Origin: Lachnospiraceae bacterium UBA3633
Lineage (GTDB): Bacteria > Bacillota > Clostridia > Lachnospirales > Lachnospiraceae
Reading direction: 5' to 3'
Length of the DNA stretch: 25,839 nucleotides
NCBI GenBank assembly: GCA_002374095.1
Contig: DFKY01000009.1
Coordinates: 1 to 25,839, forward strand
Position 1 is the first letter of the stretch. The number at the start of each line of letters is the position of its first letter. Under the pieces are notes generated by a model that was not told where the DNA came from, made no database searches, and saw only the letters and a program-made list of their open reading frames with translations. Shown one piece after another: positions 7,494 to 15,315 of the stretch. The translations under genes and the position numbers were made by a program.

Positions 7494-8311
7494 ATATTCT
7501 CCATTAATAAAAAATTGAAAGTTGCTATTTTTTTGTTGATATTATATGCACTTGCTTCTGATAAAACATTTAACTTATCTACGAGAGCTCCAAGTTCTTC
7601 AAGCGATAATGCTTCGGCAATCGCCATGATGGCTTCTTCTTTTTCACGAAGAATAATTCTCTTTTTTGATAAAGTTGTCTTATATATGAGAGCATCTCGC
7701 AGTGCAAGTCTATAGATAGATATTAAGTTTTTAAAATCGTTATCATCTGTTATAGTATTTTCGATGAAGTTCATCTTGTCGCCCGGTAAAGAATACTTCA
7801 CATTTGAAAGGATATTTAATGCATCATCAATGAATTCTACTTCCAGATATTTTTTATAATCTAAGTCATCAGTATCTTTTATAATTTGACAACGACTTTT
7901 TATAGTTTCTGGAAGAGTATCAGCATTGCTTGTCACTAAAAATATTGATACGAATTCTGGTGGCTCTTCCAAAGTTTTAAGCATAGCATTTTTACTTGCA
8001 TCCATGATATTTTTAGCATCATATAATATATAAAACTTTCTATCGGCAAGTCTTGGTGAGAGATAAGCATTGTTGATGATGCCTTCACGGATTGTGTCGA
8101 TAGGGATTAGTTTATTTTCTGATTCAATAAAAGTAATGTCTGGATGAGTTCCTGCCTCTATTAAATTTCTATCAAAGCCCTGACTTATAGCAAAATCAGT
8201 AATTGTTTTTTTCACATAGGGGTAGTTGTAGGTTTCAATAAGGTAAGCGTTATATATTTTTTCGTCAGATATTTTAATCATTGTTATATTTGGGCTCGCA
8301 TAGCTCGCCAC
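7478..8311 (-). CDS. holB: DNA polymerase III delta' subunit, reduced form
   Basis: Clamp-loader delta' subunit of the replicative polymerase. HPDITFIE, the SRLADRKFYILYDA region, AMLKTLEEPPE and the sensor SRCQ are all recognisable. Two usual features are missing. The P-loop region reads LIETYNYPYVKKTI without the glycine pattern. The four-cysteine zinc module that normally precedes the HPD motif is absent, the only Cys being in SRCQ. Delta' is not an ATPase, so loss of the P-loop is tolerable. The outer start is a GTG at 8311 that falls inside a palindromic mini-element and overlaps the gmk stop. An ATG at 8281 (MIKISDEK) looks like the more ancestral start. Neither has a good ribosome binding site. 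Confidence 0.85.
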   Translation of the reverse strand: MASYASPNITMIKISDEKIYNAYLIETYNYPYVKKTITDFAISQGFDRNLIEAGTHPDITFIESENKLIPIDTIREGIINNAYLSPRLADRKFYILYDAKNIMDASKNAMLKTLEEPPEFVSIFLVTSNADTLPETIKSRCQIIKDTDDLDYKKYLEVEFIDDALNILSNVKYSLPGDKMNFIENTITDDNDFKNLISIYRLALRDALIYKTTLSKKRIILREKEEAIMAIAEALSLEELGALVDKLNVLSEASAYNINKKIATFNFLLMENIWKNV

Positions 8312-8314
8312 TAC
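8292..8314 (+). repeat. 23-base palindromic mini-element at the gmk/holB junction
   Basis: Read on the plus strand it starts GGGCTCGCATAGCTCGCC and ends ACTAC. GGGC/GCC and GC/GC pair around a short loop, with a TC/TC internal mismatch. On the gene strand its CGTAG contains the TAG stop of gmk, and its GTGGCGAGC is the possible holB start. It is the same element as at 16179, 16212, 23371 and 23401. Confidence 0.8.
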
Positions 8315-8880
8315 GAATGTGAAAGGATGTCAGCGACAACTTCTTCTATGCATTTTTCAAAATTGTCGGCATTATAGCGTTTAGTAATACCAGCTTCTTT
8401 TATTTTTTCTTCACTAAAATCTATCTCGTCAGCTTTGAAACGTCTTTCCATCTCGTCGTATTTTGGAATCTTTTGTAGCCTTTCTCTTTTCATAGCCCTT
8501 TCTTTTCTTATAGCATCACTTACTTCAAGATAGATAGGGAAGACATTTTTTTCTCCGAAGTATTTCTTTATAGCATTATATGATTCTAAAGTTCCTATCG
8601 CAAGATAGTTTTCGCTTAATTTTATACTGCCATCATCAATAGTCGCATAATACCAAGGACCAAAAACCGTGTTATAAACTCTTTTTTCTATAATTTTATC
8701 AGAGTACCTATCTAAAAAGCTTTCATCAATAAAATGATACTCTTTGCCATCAGTCTCGCCATCTCTTTTTGGACGAGAAGTGTAGAGCACGATAGTTTTG
8801 AGATTAAGGTTTTTTTCTAAAAGCTTTTTATATAATGTATCTTTGCCAGATGCAGATTTTCCTATTATATAGTATATCAC
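8311..8880 (-). CDS. Guanylate kinase-like nucleoside monophosphate kinase
   Basis: A 189-residue cytoplasmic P-loop kinase. GKSASGKDT (residues 7-15) is the phosphate-binding loop, and YTSRPKRDGETDGKEYHF (33-50) is the GMP-binding region of guanylate kinases. RLQKIP and ERRF lie in the lid and arginine region. It would convert GMP to GDP with ATP. Clostridia often carry this second, divergent guanylate kinase beside holB, so the canonical gmk may lie elsewhere in the genome. It starts at a GTG overlapping the upstream stop (TAGTG) with a good GGAGG 10 bases before. Its TAG stop lies in the mini-element at 8292-8314, so the last residues may have been altered by that insertion. Confidence 0.85.
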   Translation of the reverse strand: MIYYIIGKSASGKDTLYKKLLEKNLNLKTIVLYTSRPKRDGETDGKEYHFIDESFLDRYSDKIIEKRVYNTVFGPWYYATIDDGSIKLSENYLAIGTLESYNAIKKYFGEKNVFPIYLEVSDAIRKERAMKRERLQKIPKYDEMERRFKADEIDFSEEKIKEAGITKRYNADNFEKCIEEVVADILSHS

Positions 8881-10004
8881 TATTGTGGTGCCTCCACTTC
8901 ATGAACTTGTGGGGTCTTTGAGTTGTCCGTTACTTCTTCTCTTACACCACCGATTATAGGTGTGACAGGAGTTTCTTCTATAGGAGCCATATTTCTTATA
9001 GAAGCATTGTCGTCTACTCTTTCAGCGGAAGATTCTTCTGTCTCAACCACCACAGTTTCTTCCATAATATCAGGAGCTGGAAGATCGGTAAGATTTATAG
9101 TTTCACCTCTTTCATTGATTATGATGCCATCAGAAGGGGTTGCAACTTTTGTAATTATCTCACCATCTTCGGTTAACTCTTCGTAGTCTGGAAGTTTAAG
9201 AGCGGTACTATTCCAGTTATGAGCTTTCATAACTTTCTCTCCGTCACAGTAATATATCACATCTTCAGAAAGTATCACGAAACCTGTGACACCAACACCT
9301 ACAGATTCTTTGTGAATGGCACCAGGTCTCATCCTATAAAGTCTACCAGAGACTCCATCACCGCCACCGACTGCGAGATAATATATATATCCTGTGTATA
9401 TCTTTAACATGTTGGGACTTGCATATTGTTTGTCAGCTTCTGTCCCAAGATAGTCTGTCTCATCTCCATTGATAAGAGAATATTTTATAGGGAAGAAATT
9501 TCTTTCTTTCTCACTGTCTTCAAGCCATACAAGATACTCGGAAGATTTTACACTACTAAAAAGATTGCTATCTGCCCTTGCTACATACGCAGTATCTCTT
9601 TTTATATTTTTAAGTTTTCCATTTTCAAATGTATAAACTTGACCATCTATTTTTAAGTCGCCATTTAGACCATATCCAGCTGTGTCAAAATAAAAAAGCT
9701 CGCCGTTTTTTTCAATCCATTCTTCTCTTGCAAAAGTCTTATCTTCTTTTCTAAACTTAAGTCCCTTTTCGTCAGTTATAAAAAGAGATATGCCAGAATT
9801 GGTATCAGTAGTTATACTTAAACTATCATGAACTTCTGGTTTAAGACTTATCTTTTCAAGTATCTTTATACTCATTACACGTCTTACAACAACAGTAATT
9901 GCTATAATTGATACAACGATAAAGAAAAATGAAACAAAAATTCTTATGATAAGAATGCTATCATTTGCAGGTCGTGTATGATTTTTTCTTTCATAATTTT
10001 GCAT
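8880..10004 (-). CDS. Membrane-anchored extracytoplasmic protein of unknown function
   Basis: A 374-residue protein with one N-terminal membrane helix (about residues 18-45, ILIIRIFVSFFFIVVS onwards) and a large outside part. Residues about 85-125 (WIEKNGELFYFDTAGYGLNG, then GQVYTFENGKL) have the aromatic-glycine rhythm of choline-binding-type cell-wall repeats. The following region resembles DUF5050/beta-propeller-like surface proteins. The last 70 residues are acidic and rich in E, T and P, with no fold signal. It heads the gmk-holB-ricT operon and overlaps gmk by one base, an odd place for a surface protein. A TGATATAAT extended -10 lies upstream but I see no ribosome binding site. The function is not known to me. 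Confidence 0.8.
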   Translation of the reverse strand: MQNYERKNHTRPANDSILIIRIFVSFFFIVVSIIAITVVVRRVMSIKILEKISLKPEVHDSLSITTDTNSGISLFITDEKGLKFRKEDKTFAREEWIEKNGELFYFDTAGYGLNGDLKIDGQVYTFENGKLKNIKRDTAYVARADSNLFSSVKSSEYLVWLEDSEKERNFFPIKYSLINGDETDYLGTEADKQYASPNMLKIYTGYIYYLAVGGGDGVSGRLYRMRPGAIHKESVGVGVTGFVILSEDVIYYCDGEKVMKAHNWNSTALKLPDYEELTEDGEIITKVATPSDGIIINERGETINLTDLPAPDIMEETVVVETEESSAERVDDNASIRNMAPIEETPVTPIIGGVREEVTDNSKTPQVHEVEAPQ

Positions 10005-10035
10005 ATAAAAACGATGGGAGAGACCCCAAACTTAA

Positions 10036-10044
10036 ATTATATCA
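10036..10044 (-). promoter_or_regulatory. Extended -10 promoter of the gmk-holB-ricT operon
   Basis: On the minus strand TGATATAAT (10044 down to 10036) is a perfect extended -10. No good -35 is seen, as is usual for this class. Transcription would start near 10029, about 25 bases before the ATG at 10004. Confidence 0.5.
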
Positions 10045-10094
10045 TAAAAATGTCGGGGGAAGAAGAGTGCTTGGGAGTTTGCCTTTACGACGGC

Positions 10095-10247
10095 GGGCTC
10101 GCACAGCACCCCAAGGGCACTTTGTCGCTGCCGCTCGGGCGCTCGCCCCCTACGATGTTCTTTTAACTTGGTTAGCTCACGGCAGTCCACTGGACTGTCG
10201 TGCCCCAAGGGCACTTTGTCGCTGCCGCTCGGGCGCTCGCCCCTACG
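10095..10247. repeat. Composite GC-rich repeat: two 45-46-base direct copies around a palindrome
   Basis: Bases 10109-10154 and 10203-10247 are direct copies, identical except for one extra C. Both run from CCCCAAGGGCACTTTGTCGC to CTCGCCCC(C)TACG. Between them lies a 12-bp hairpin (10178-10189 / 10191-10202, one G-T mismatch) built on CAGTCCA/TGGACTG. The left edge GGGCTCGCACAGC (10095-10107) and the right ends match the two halves of the 23-base mini-element, as if a longer block had been inserted into it. The right-hand copy overlaps the 3' end of the flavin reductase gene and holds its TAG stop. Confidence 0.85.
10178..10202. other. 12-bp hairpin inside the composite repeat
   Basis: CACGGCAGTCCA and TGGACTGTCGTG pair around a single base. 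There is one G-T pair, no T-run follows, and so it is not an intrinsic terminator by itself. Confidence 0.7.
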
Positions 10248-12336
10248 GGTTTGCGGCGTTTTTGCCTGCGATACGACCAAAGACTACAGTATCTACAACT
10301 GCATTGCCACCAAGTCGATTGCCGCCATGAATTCCGCCAGTTACTTCACCAGCTGCAAAAAGTCCTTCTATAATATCGCCATTTTCATCAAGGACATGTG
10401 CAGCCTCATCTATTTTTAATCCACCCATAGTATGATGGACAGACACTTGTCGAGGTGTAGCGACGAATGGTCCATGCTCTATCTTTGTAGAAAAGAGAGT
10501 TCTGCCATAAGGATCGCTTTCTTCATCTACATAAGAATTAAAATCATCAATAGTTTTTTGTAAAGTATCAGGATTCATATTAAGTTTTTCTGCAAGCTCT
10601 TTTATAGTGTCAGCAACATATATAAAATTATTTTCTATAAGATAGTCAAGAGAAAAACCATCAGCAGATCTAAACTCATCACTATATATGTCGACATACT
10701 TATCGCCATCTGCTGATTCTAATATGTAAAAAGTTTTGTCAGGTTCTTTTAATACAGCAGAACATATATCATCCCTTCTTCCACCTTCATTGGTAAATCT
10801 TTCACCCAACTTATTGATGAAGATAACTTGATCAGTACCATTGACACATCTTGGTGGATATTTTGTGAGATCACCATTTTCAAGATTGCCAAGATAGAGA
10901 AGTTGTATCTCACTCATATCTGTAAGAGCTGCTCCGACATTTTTTCCCATCTCTATACCATCACCACCAGACACAGTCGTGCGGTTGGTTGTAGGAAGAG
11001 TGCTTAAAGTAATGTCAGACCAGATGCTACTATCTTTTGTATTGTAATTATCAAGCATTGAAGGATTGGCAGAAAAACCACCAGTCGCTATGATGATAGA
11101 TTTGTTGGCAGATATATTGAAAAGATTGCCATACTTGTCTTTACACTCTACGATACTCACTTTACCTGATTCATCTTTTTTAATATTTAATGCAGTAGTA
11201 TTTGTAATGATTTTTATCTTGTCACTACTTTCTATCTTGTCAAGATAACTTGATATAAAACCTGTACCCATTGGCATAGTATTGGTATGAGTTCTTTCCC
11301 ATAGACTTCCTGCACCTTGTGATATGAAGTCAAAGAATTTAACGCCAATATTTTTTATCCACATAAGTCCATCATAAGAATTATAACAAAGTGTTTTAAC
11401 GAGTGAAAGATTGGCTTTTTTATCACCGCCATTATAAGTCTGTAGTGCAAACCATTCTTTTGAATCAAAAAGTTCGCTTTCGTTTTTAGCATTATGTTCA
11501 TTAAGCTTTGCTTTAACTATATCTATAAGTTCTTTATGCTCATCATTTACTGGTTTTTCGTTTAAGGCTTTTTCTATAATTTCTTTTTTTGTCTCATTCA
11601 TCACAAGTTTTTTCTGCATTTCTTCATCTGGAGCGTTGTATATGGCACCACATACTAAAGTGTCGCCACCAACTTCTCCATTTTTTTCTATAACTATGAC
11701 ATTGGCGCCATTTTCACTTGCAGATATTGCTGCCGCAAGTCCTGCACCACCTCCACCGATAACAACTACGTCACTTTTTGTGTCTTCGTGAAAAGTGTCA
11801 AAATCAGCTTTTATAAGCCATTTGTCGAGTATTGCTCTTTCTTCTTCGCTTAAGTCAACTTCTTTGGGCTCGTAGTCAGGAGGTAAAACTTCTGTGGCAG
11901 CAGTCACAGCATCGACTCTATAATTGGCCTTAATTAAGGCATCAGATACAGCATGAAGTATCCCATAGCTTGTAGCAGTAGCACCTGATACAGCATCAAT
12001 ATTTATTGATTGGTTGTCAACTATCATTTTAGGAATTAAATCTATAGGAGATTCTCCGCCAACTGTTAATTTTTTTCCAGAACTATCAAGAAGTGGACCG
12101 CCGATTCCTGGAGTTTCACTATGATGAGTGATAGTTACATCTTTAATTTTATCATTATCTATTGTGACTAAAGTTTCTATGAGTCCATTGTAACCGGGAG
12201 CAGCACCGCTAAAAACAGATTCTGTAGATGTGTCAGATTTTGCCTCTACGGTAGTCTCACTAACGGATGACACATTACAAGAAATAAGGCTAACAGTGAT
12301 TAAAATACTTACAAATAAAGATAAAAGTTTTTTCAT
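10243..12336 (-). CDS. Lipoprotein flavin reductase: FMN-binding plus fumarate reductase-type FAD domain
   Basis: A 697-residue exported flavoprotein. The signal ends in lipobox LISC (Cys20). An FMN-binding domain covers about residues 45-140 and carries DAVSGAT (114-120), the DxxSGAT motif that the flavin transferase ApbE modifies on its last Thr. The FAD domain starts at VVVIGGGGAGLAAAIS (about 191). GERFTNEGGRRD and HHTMGGLKI are active-site segments of the fumarate/urocanate reductase family, and AAGEVTGGIHGGNRLGGNA is the C-terminal FAD motif. It probably takes electrons from a membrane flavin chain to reduce an unsaturated acid outside the cell. AAGAGG lies 7 bases before the ATG. It follows the DHHW gene by 15 bases, so it is likely co-transcribed. 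Its TAG stop is inside the composite repeat. Confidence 0.92.
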   Translation of the reverse strand: MKKLLSLFVSILITVSLISCNVSSVSETTVEAKSDTSTESVFSGAAPGYNGLIETLVTIDNDKIKDVTITHHSETPGIGGPLLDSSGKKLTVGGESPIDLIPKMIVDNQSINIDAVSGATATSYGILHAVSDALIKANYRVDAVTAATEVLPPDYEPKEVDLSEEERAILDKWLIKADFDTFHEDTKSDVVVIGGGGAGLAAAISASENGANVIVIEKNGEVGGDTLVCGAIYNAPDEEMQKKLVMNETKKEIIEKALNEKPVNDEHKELIDIVKAKLNEHNAKNESELFDSKEWFALQTYNGGDKKANLSLVKTLCYNSYDGLMWIKNIGVKFFDFISQGAGSLWERTHTNTMPMGTGFISSYLDKIESSDKIKIITNTTALNIKKDESGKVSIVECKDKYGNLFNISANKSIIIATGGFSANPSMLDNYNTKDSSIWSDITLSTLPTTNRTTVSGGDGIEMGKNVGAALTDMSEIQLLYLGNLENGDLTKYPPRCVNGTDQVIFINKLGERFTNEGGRRDDICSAVLKEPDKTFYILESADGDKYVDIYSDEFRSADGFSLDYLIENNFIYVADTIKELAEKLNMNPDTLQKTIDDFNSYVDEESDPYGRTLFSTKIEHGPFVATPRQVSVHHTMGGLKIDEAAHVLDENGDIIEGLFAAGEVTGGIHGGNRLGGNAVVDTVVFGRIAGKNAANP

Positions 12337-12351
12337 AAGCTTGCCTCTTAT

Positions 12352-13767
12352 TTATTTTGTTATATCATTGGCATTAAGCACAAGATTTAAAAATTTTCTA
12401 TAACGTTTTGATGCGATATCTTTCATTGCTGTCTCGACATTGTTGATAAAAAGTATGTCAGTTATATTACTATCGCGGATAAGTTCTGCTATGTTGTCAA
12501 GATAATATCTATAATCTACTACTACAATATTATCAAATGAGTAAAAAAGAAAGCTTGGTACAGGGTTGCCAAAACTATCTTTTAGTATGAGAAGATTTCT
12601 GCCAGTATGATTATTTGGCATATTGACATAAGTTGTATTTTGGTCTCCTCCCATGTATACGATATAGCCACGTTTCTCACCTGTATAAGTGTACTGCGAG
12701 AAAAATTCAGTTTCTTTAATATCGGTTTTACTTATAGGCTTTCCTTTGTCATCTAAAACATATCGGCACTGTAAAGTGTTGTATGCGATATTTTTTGGAA
12801 GATAATATATAAAGTTATCTGGATACTCTTTTAATCTATCATCTTTACTAAAAGAATATAGAGAACCTACATAGTTTTCTACATCAAACCTTTCATAGCT
12901 ATCAAGTGATTTAAAATCTACACCTGCAATTTTGGCAAATTCTTTTGCAGCATAGTATGCACCAAGCGGAGCCCAGTGGTGATCAGTCCTTAGATATATA
13001 TATTCATCAGCATGTCTATTTAAGACATTGTAGACATCTATAAATTTTACTTTATTATTTAGGTATGGGATCATAAGGTCTAAAAACTTTCTTTGATCGC
13101 CTGTGTATTTTCTTAGTTCCGTAGGACAGTAAAAGGCAGCAGAAGTAGGAACGACCATCAGATAGACATTTATGTTGCTAAATATTTCTTTGTATGCATT
13201 TATTGTCTCTGGAAATTCTTTTTTCATAGCAGAAGCACCAGCAAAAACTGTCATCACGCGGACATCACTACCTTTTCCAGTAATTAGATATTTTTTGTTT
13301 TGGTCGTATTCTGCATAATCAAAGTCGACATCATCTATATCAAAGTTTGAACTTGTAGCTATATCTTCAGTTGATGCGACAAACATGGGTTCTGACAATG
13401 TCGAAGCGAGAGTTACATTATTGTCAGTATGATTGCTTGATATAGGCTCAATACTTATCTCATCATCATTAATCTCTTCAAGGACTACATTGTTGGTAGA
13501 AAACTCTGTCTCGATGCCATTTAGTTTTTTGATATTGAAAGAAAGGCTCACAAGTTTATCTCTAAAGGGGATAGTGTCGCTAAACCATTTGGATAGATTT
13601 TTATTGAAATTGCCACTAAAATAATCGCCAAATGTAAAACTTGGAAATCTTGTCAGATCTCTTTTTTCAATATCTGAAGCGATAGGTCTATTGAAAACAA
13701 GAATGAAAGCAAGTATAAAAATGTAAGCAACAATTAAAATATTTAGTTCTTTTTCGCTATGTCTCAT
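12352..13767 (-). CDS. DHHW-family protein, partner of the MBOAT acyltransferase
   Basis: A 471-residue protein with one N-terminal membrane helix (about residues 8-25) and an extracytoplasmic domain. It carries YLRTDHHWAPLGAYYAA (DHHW signature, near residue 262) and LLILKDSFGNP near the C-terminus. These correspond to the Asp-His and Ser-block residues of the SGNH-like AlgJ/AlgX and DHHW families, which move acetyl groups onto exported polysaccharides. A Ser/Thr/Asp-rich stretch at about 105-150 looks like a flexible linker. GAGG lies 5 bases before the ATG, which overlaps the MBOAT stop by one base (TAATG), so the two are translationally coupled. The acceptor polymer is unknown; no polysaccharide synthesis gene is next to it. 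Confidence 0.88.
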   Translation of the reverse strand: MRHSEKELNILIVAYIFILAFILVFNRPIASDIEKRDLTRFPSFTFGDYFSGNFNKNLSKWFSDTIPFRDKLVSLSFNIKKLNGIETEFSTNNVVLEEINDDEISIEPISSNHTDNNVTLASTLSEPMFVASTEDIATSSNFDIDDVDFDYAEYDQNKKYLITGKGSDVRVMTVFAGASAMKKEFPETINAYKEIFSNINVYLMVVPTSAAFYCPTELRKYTGDQRKFLDLMIPYLNNKVKFIDVYNVLNRHADEYIYLRTDHHWAPLGAYYAAKEFAKIAGVDFKSLDSYERFDVENYVGSLYSFSKDDRLKEYPDNFIYYLPKNIAYNTLQCRYVLDDKGKPISKTDIKETEFFSQYTYTGEKRGYIVYMGGDQNTTYVNMPNNHTGRNLLILKDSFGNPVPSFLFYSFDNIVVVDYRYYLDNIAELIRDSNITDILFINNVETAMKDIASKRYRKFLNLVLNANDITK

Positions 13768-15161
13768 TAAAACCTCGTATACAAAAATGGATTAATGGTA
13801 TCGCCTACAAGTAAAAGGGTAGATACAATTAAAACTATAATAGAAAAAAATAAAACAAAATAGTTACTATATCTAATTATTATATTGTTGATTGTATTAT
13901 TGTCAAAGTTCATTATAAAAACTAAAAGGTACTTTAGCGCAGGTGTTGATAGAAGGATTGCAAAAATGATTAGAAAGATATTGCTGTATAATAAATTGGT
14001 AGATATTATATCAAAAAATTCTCTATCAGATACAAAGATGTTGAAAAATGATACAAGTCTTTCAGTGTCAGTAAAATAAAAAATCGAAAAACTTATCATA
14101 GTAATTATAATCATGTAGATATGAGAAATAAAACTTGGTATTTTACTTAATATATTTATTAAAAATAATTTTTCGAGAGCAATAACAAAAAATAAAAATA
14201 GTCCCCATATTATGAAATTGATATTTGCTCCATGCCAGATACCAGTAAGAAGCCACACGATAAAAATATTTAGATATTGGTGCCTTCTATTGCCGCCAAG
14301 TGGTATATAGACATAGTCTCTAAAAAATGTGCCAAGTGAGATATGCCACCGTCTCCAAAACTCTGTCATGTTTTTTGATATAAGTGGATAATTGAAATTT
14401 TCTTCAAAGTGAAATCCAAGACATCTTCCCATACCTATAGCCATATCTGAATATGCTGAAAAATCAAAATATAGTTGTAAGACAAAGCAAAAGATGCCTA
14501 AAATTGCACCAAATTTTGATAGCGACTCAAGGTTACTATCAAGTAGCTCTGTGGAAATCACAGATAGTTGATTTGCAATGATGACTTTCTTTCCAAGACC
14601 AAAAATAAATCTATATGCACCGTCTAAAAAATCTTCCAATTGAACTTTTCTATAATTAATTTCTTCTGCAATGGTCTTATATCTAACTATAGGACCTGCA
14701 ATTAGTTGTGGAAACATAGAGATGTAAAGAAGTAAATCCATATAATTATCTTGGCACTTATTATCACCTCGATATACATCTACAATATATGTGATGGATT
14801 GAAAAGTAAAAAAGCTTATACCTATAGGAAGAAGAATGTCGGTTTTAAAGCTCATAATATTTAAAGAAAACAAAATGCTTGTAAGAAGGTTTAAATATTT
14901 GAAAATAAATATTATAGAAACATTAAAAATGATAGCTATGATTAGAAAAAGTTTTTTGTTATTTTGTCTATAATATATATTCTTACCTATAATAAAGTTT
15001 ACAAATACACTAAAGAGTAAGAGCAGTATATAGATAGGCTCGCCAAAAGCATAGAAAATAATTGAGAATATACATAAAACTATATTTTTATTAAATTTAT
15101 AATAAAAAATAGCAAATAGGGGCAAAAAAATATATATAAATAGCAAATCAGCAAAAACCAC
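13767..15161 (-). CDS. MBOAT-family O-acyltransferase (AlgI/DltB-like)
   Basis: A 464-residue multi-spanning membrane protein. SFFTFQSITYIVDVYRG, FPQLIAGPIVRY, DFSAYSDMAIGMGRCLGFHF and EFWRRWHISLGTFFRDYVY mark the membrane-bound O-acyltransferase family. TGIWHGANINFIIWG carries the catalytic His near residue 310. With the coupled DHHW protein it would pass an acyl group, usually acetyl, across the membrane to a surface or exported polysaccharide. The start is a GTG with AGGAG 6 bases upstream. Several dlt-type genes would be expected if it were DltB; none are present, so an AlgI-like role is more likely. Confidence 0.92.
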   Translation of the reverse strand: MVFADLLFIYIFLPLFAIFYYKFNKNIVLCIFSIIFYAFGEPIYILLLLFSVFVNFIIGKNIYYRQNNKKLFLIIAIIFNVSIIFIFKYLNLLTSILFSLNIMSFKTDILLPIGISFFTFQSITYIVDVYRGDNKCQDNYMDLLLYISMFPQLIAGPIVRYKTIAEEINYRKVQLEDFLDGAYRFIFGLGKKVIIANQLSVISTELLDSNLESLSKFGAILGIFCFVLQLYFDFSAYSDMAIGMGRCLGFHFEENFNYPLISKNMTEFWRRWHISLGTFFRDYVYIPLGGNRRHQYLNIFIVWLLTGIWHGANINFIIWGLFLFFVIALEKLFLINILSKIPSFISHIYMIIITMISFSIFYFTDTERLVSFFNIFVSDREFFDIISTNLLYSNIFLIIFAILLSTPALKYLLVFIMNFDNNTINNIIIRYSNYFVLFFSIIVLIVSTLLLVGDTINPFLYTRF

Positions 15162-15219
15162 TATATTCTCCTTTTAATATTATCTATGTCGTAAAATAGC
15201 CTTTTAAGAGGGCTCCTTT

Positions 15220-15249
15220 ATTATATGATAAAACCCGTGATTTTTGCAA
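15220..15249 (-). promoter_or_regulatory. Promoter of the MBOAT-DHHW-flavin reductase operon
   Basis: On the minus strand TTGCAA (15249 down to 15244) and a perfect TATAAT (15225 down to 15220) are 18 bases apart. The leader to the GTG at 15161 is about 50 bases. It is arranged back to back with the TmcAL promoter. Confidence 0.6.
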
Positions 15250-15280
15250 GAAAACTTTTAAGATGGCGGTTTTTAAGCAT

Positions 15281-15308
15281 TTGTAATACTTTACTATTCT
15301 GCTATAAT
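15281..15308 (+). promoter_or_regulatory. Promoter of tmcAL with the start codon at the transcription start
   Basis: TTGTAA (15281-15286), 16 bases, then TATAAT (15303-15308). The ATG at 15316 is only 8 bases past the -10, where transcription should begin, so the mRNA would have essentially no leader. Confidence 0.6.
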
Positions 15309-15315
15309 ATAAAGT

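Noticed and set aside
9965..10419. Several overlapping open frames on both strands, rich in Arg, Ala and Pro.
   Set aside because: They come from the GC-rich direct repeats and palindrome at 10095-10247 and from the antisense of real genes.
13767..15161. DltB identity for the MBOAT protein.
   Set aside because: No dltA, dltC or dltD is adjacent; the coupled DHHW protein fits an AlgI/AlgJ-like pair better.
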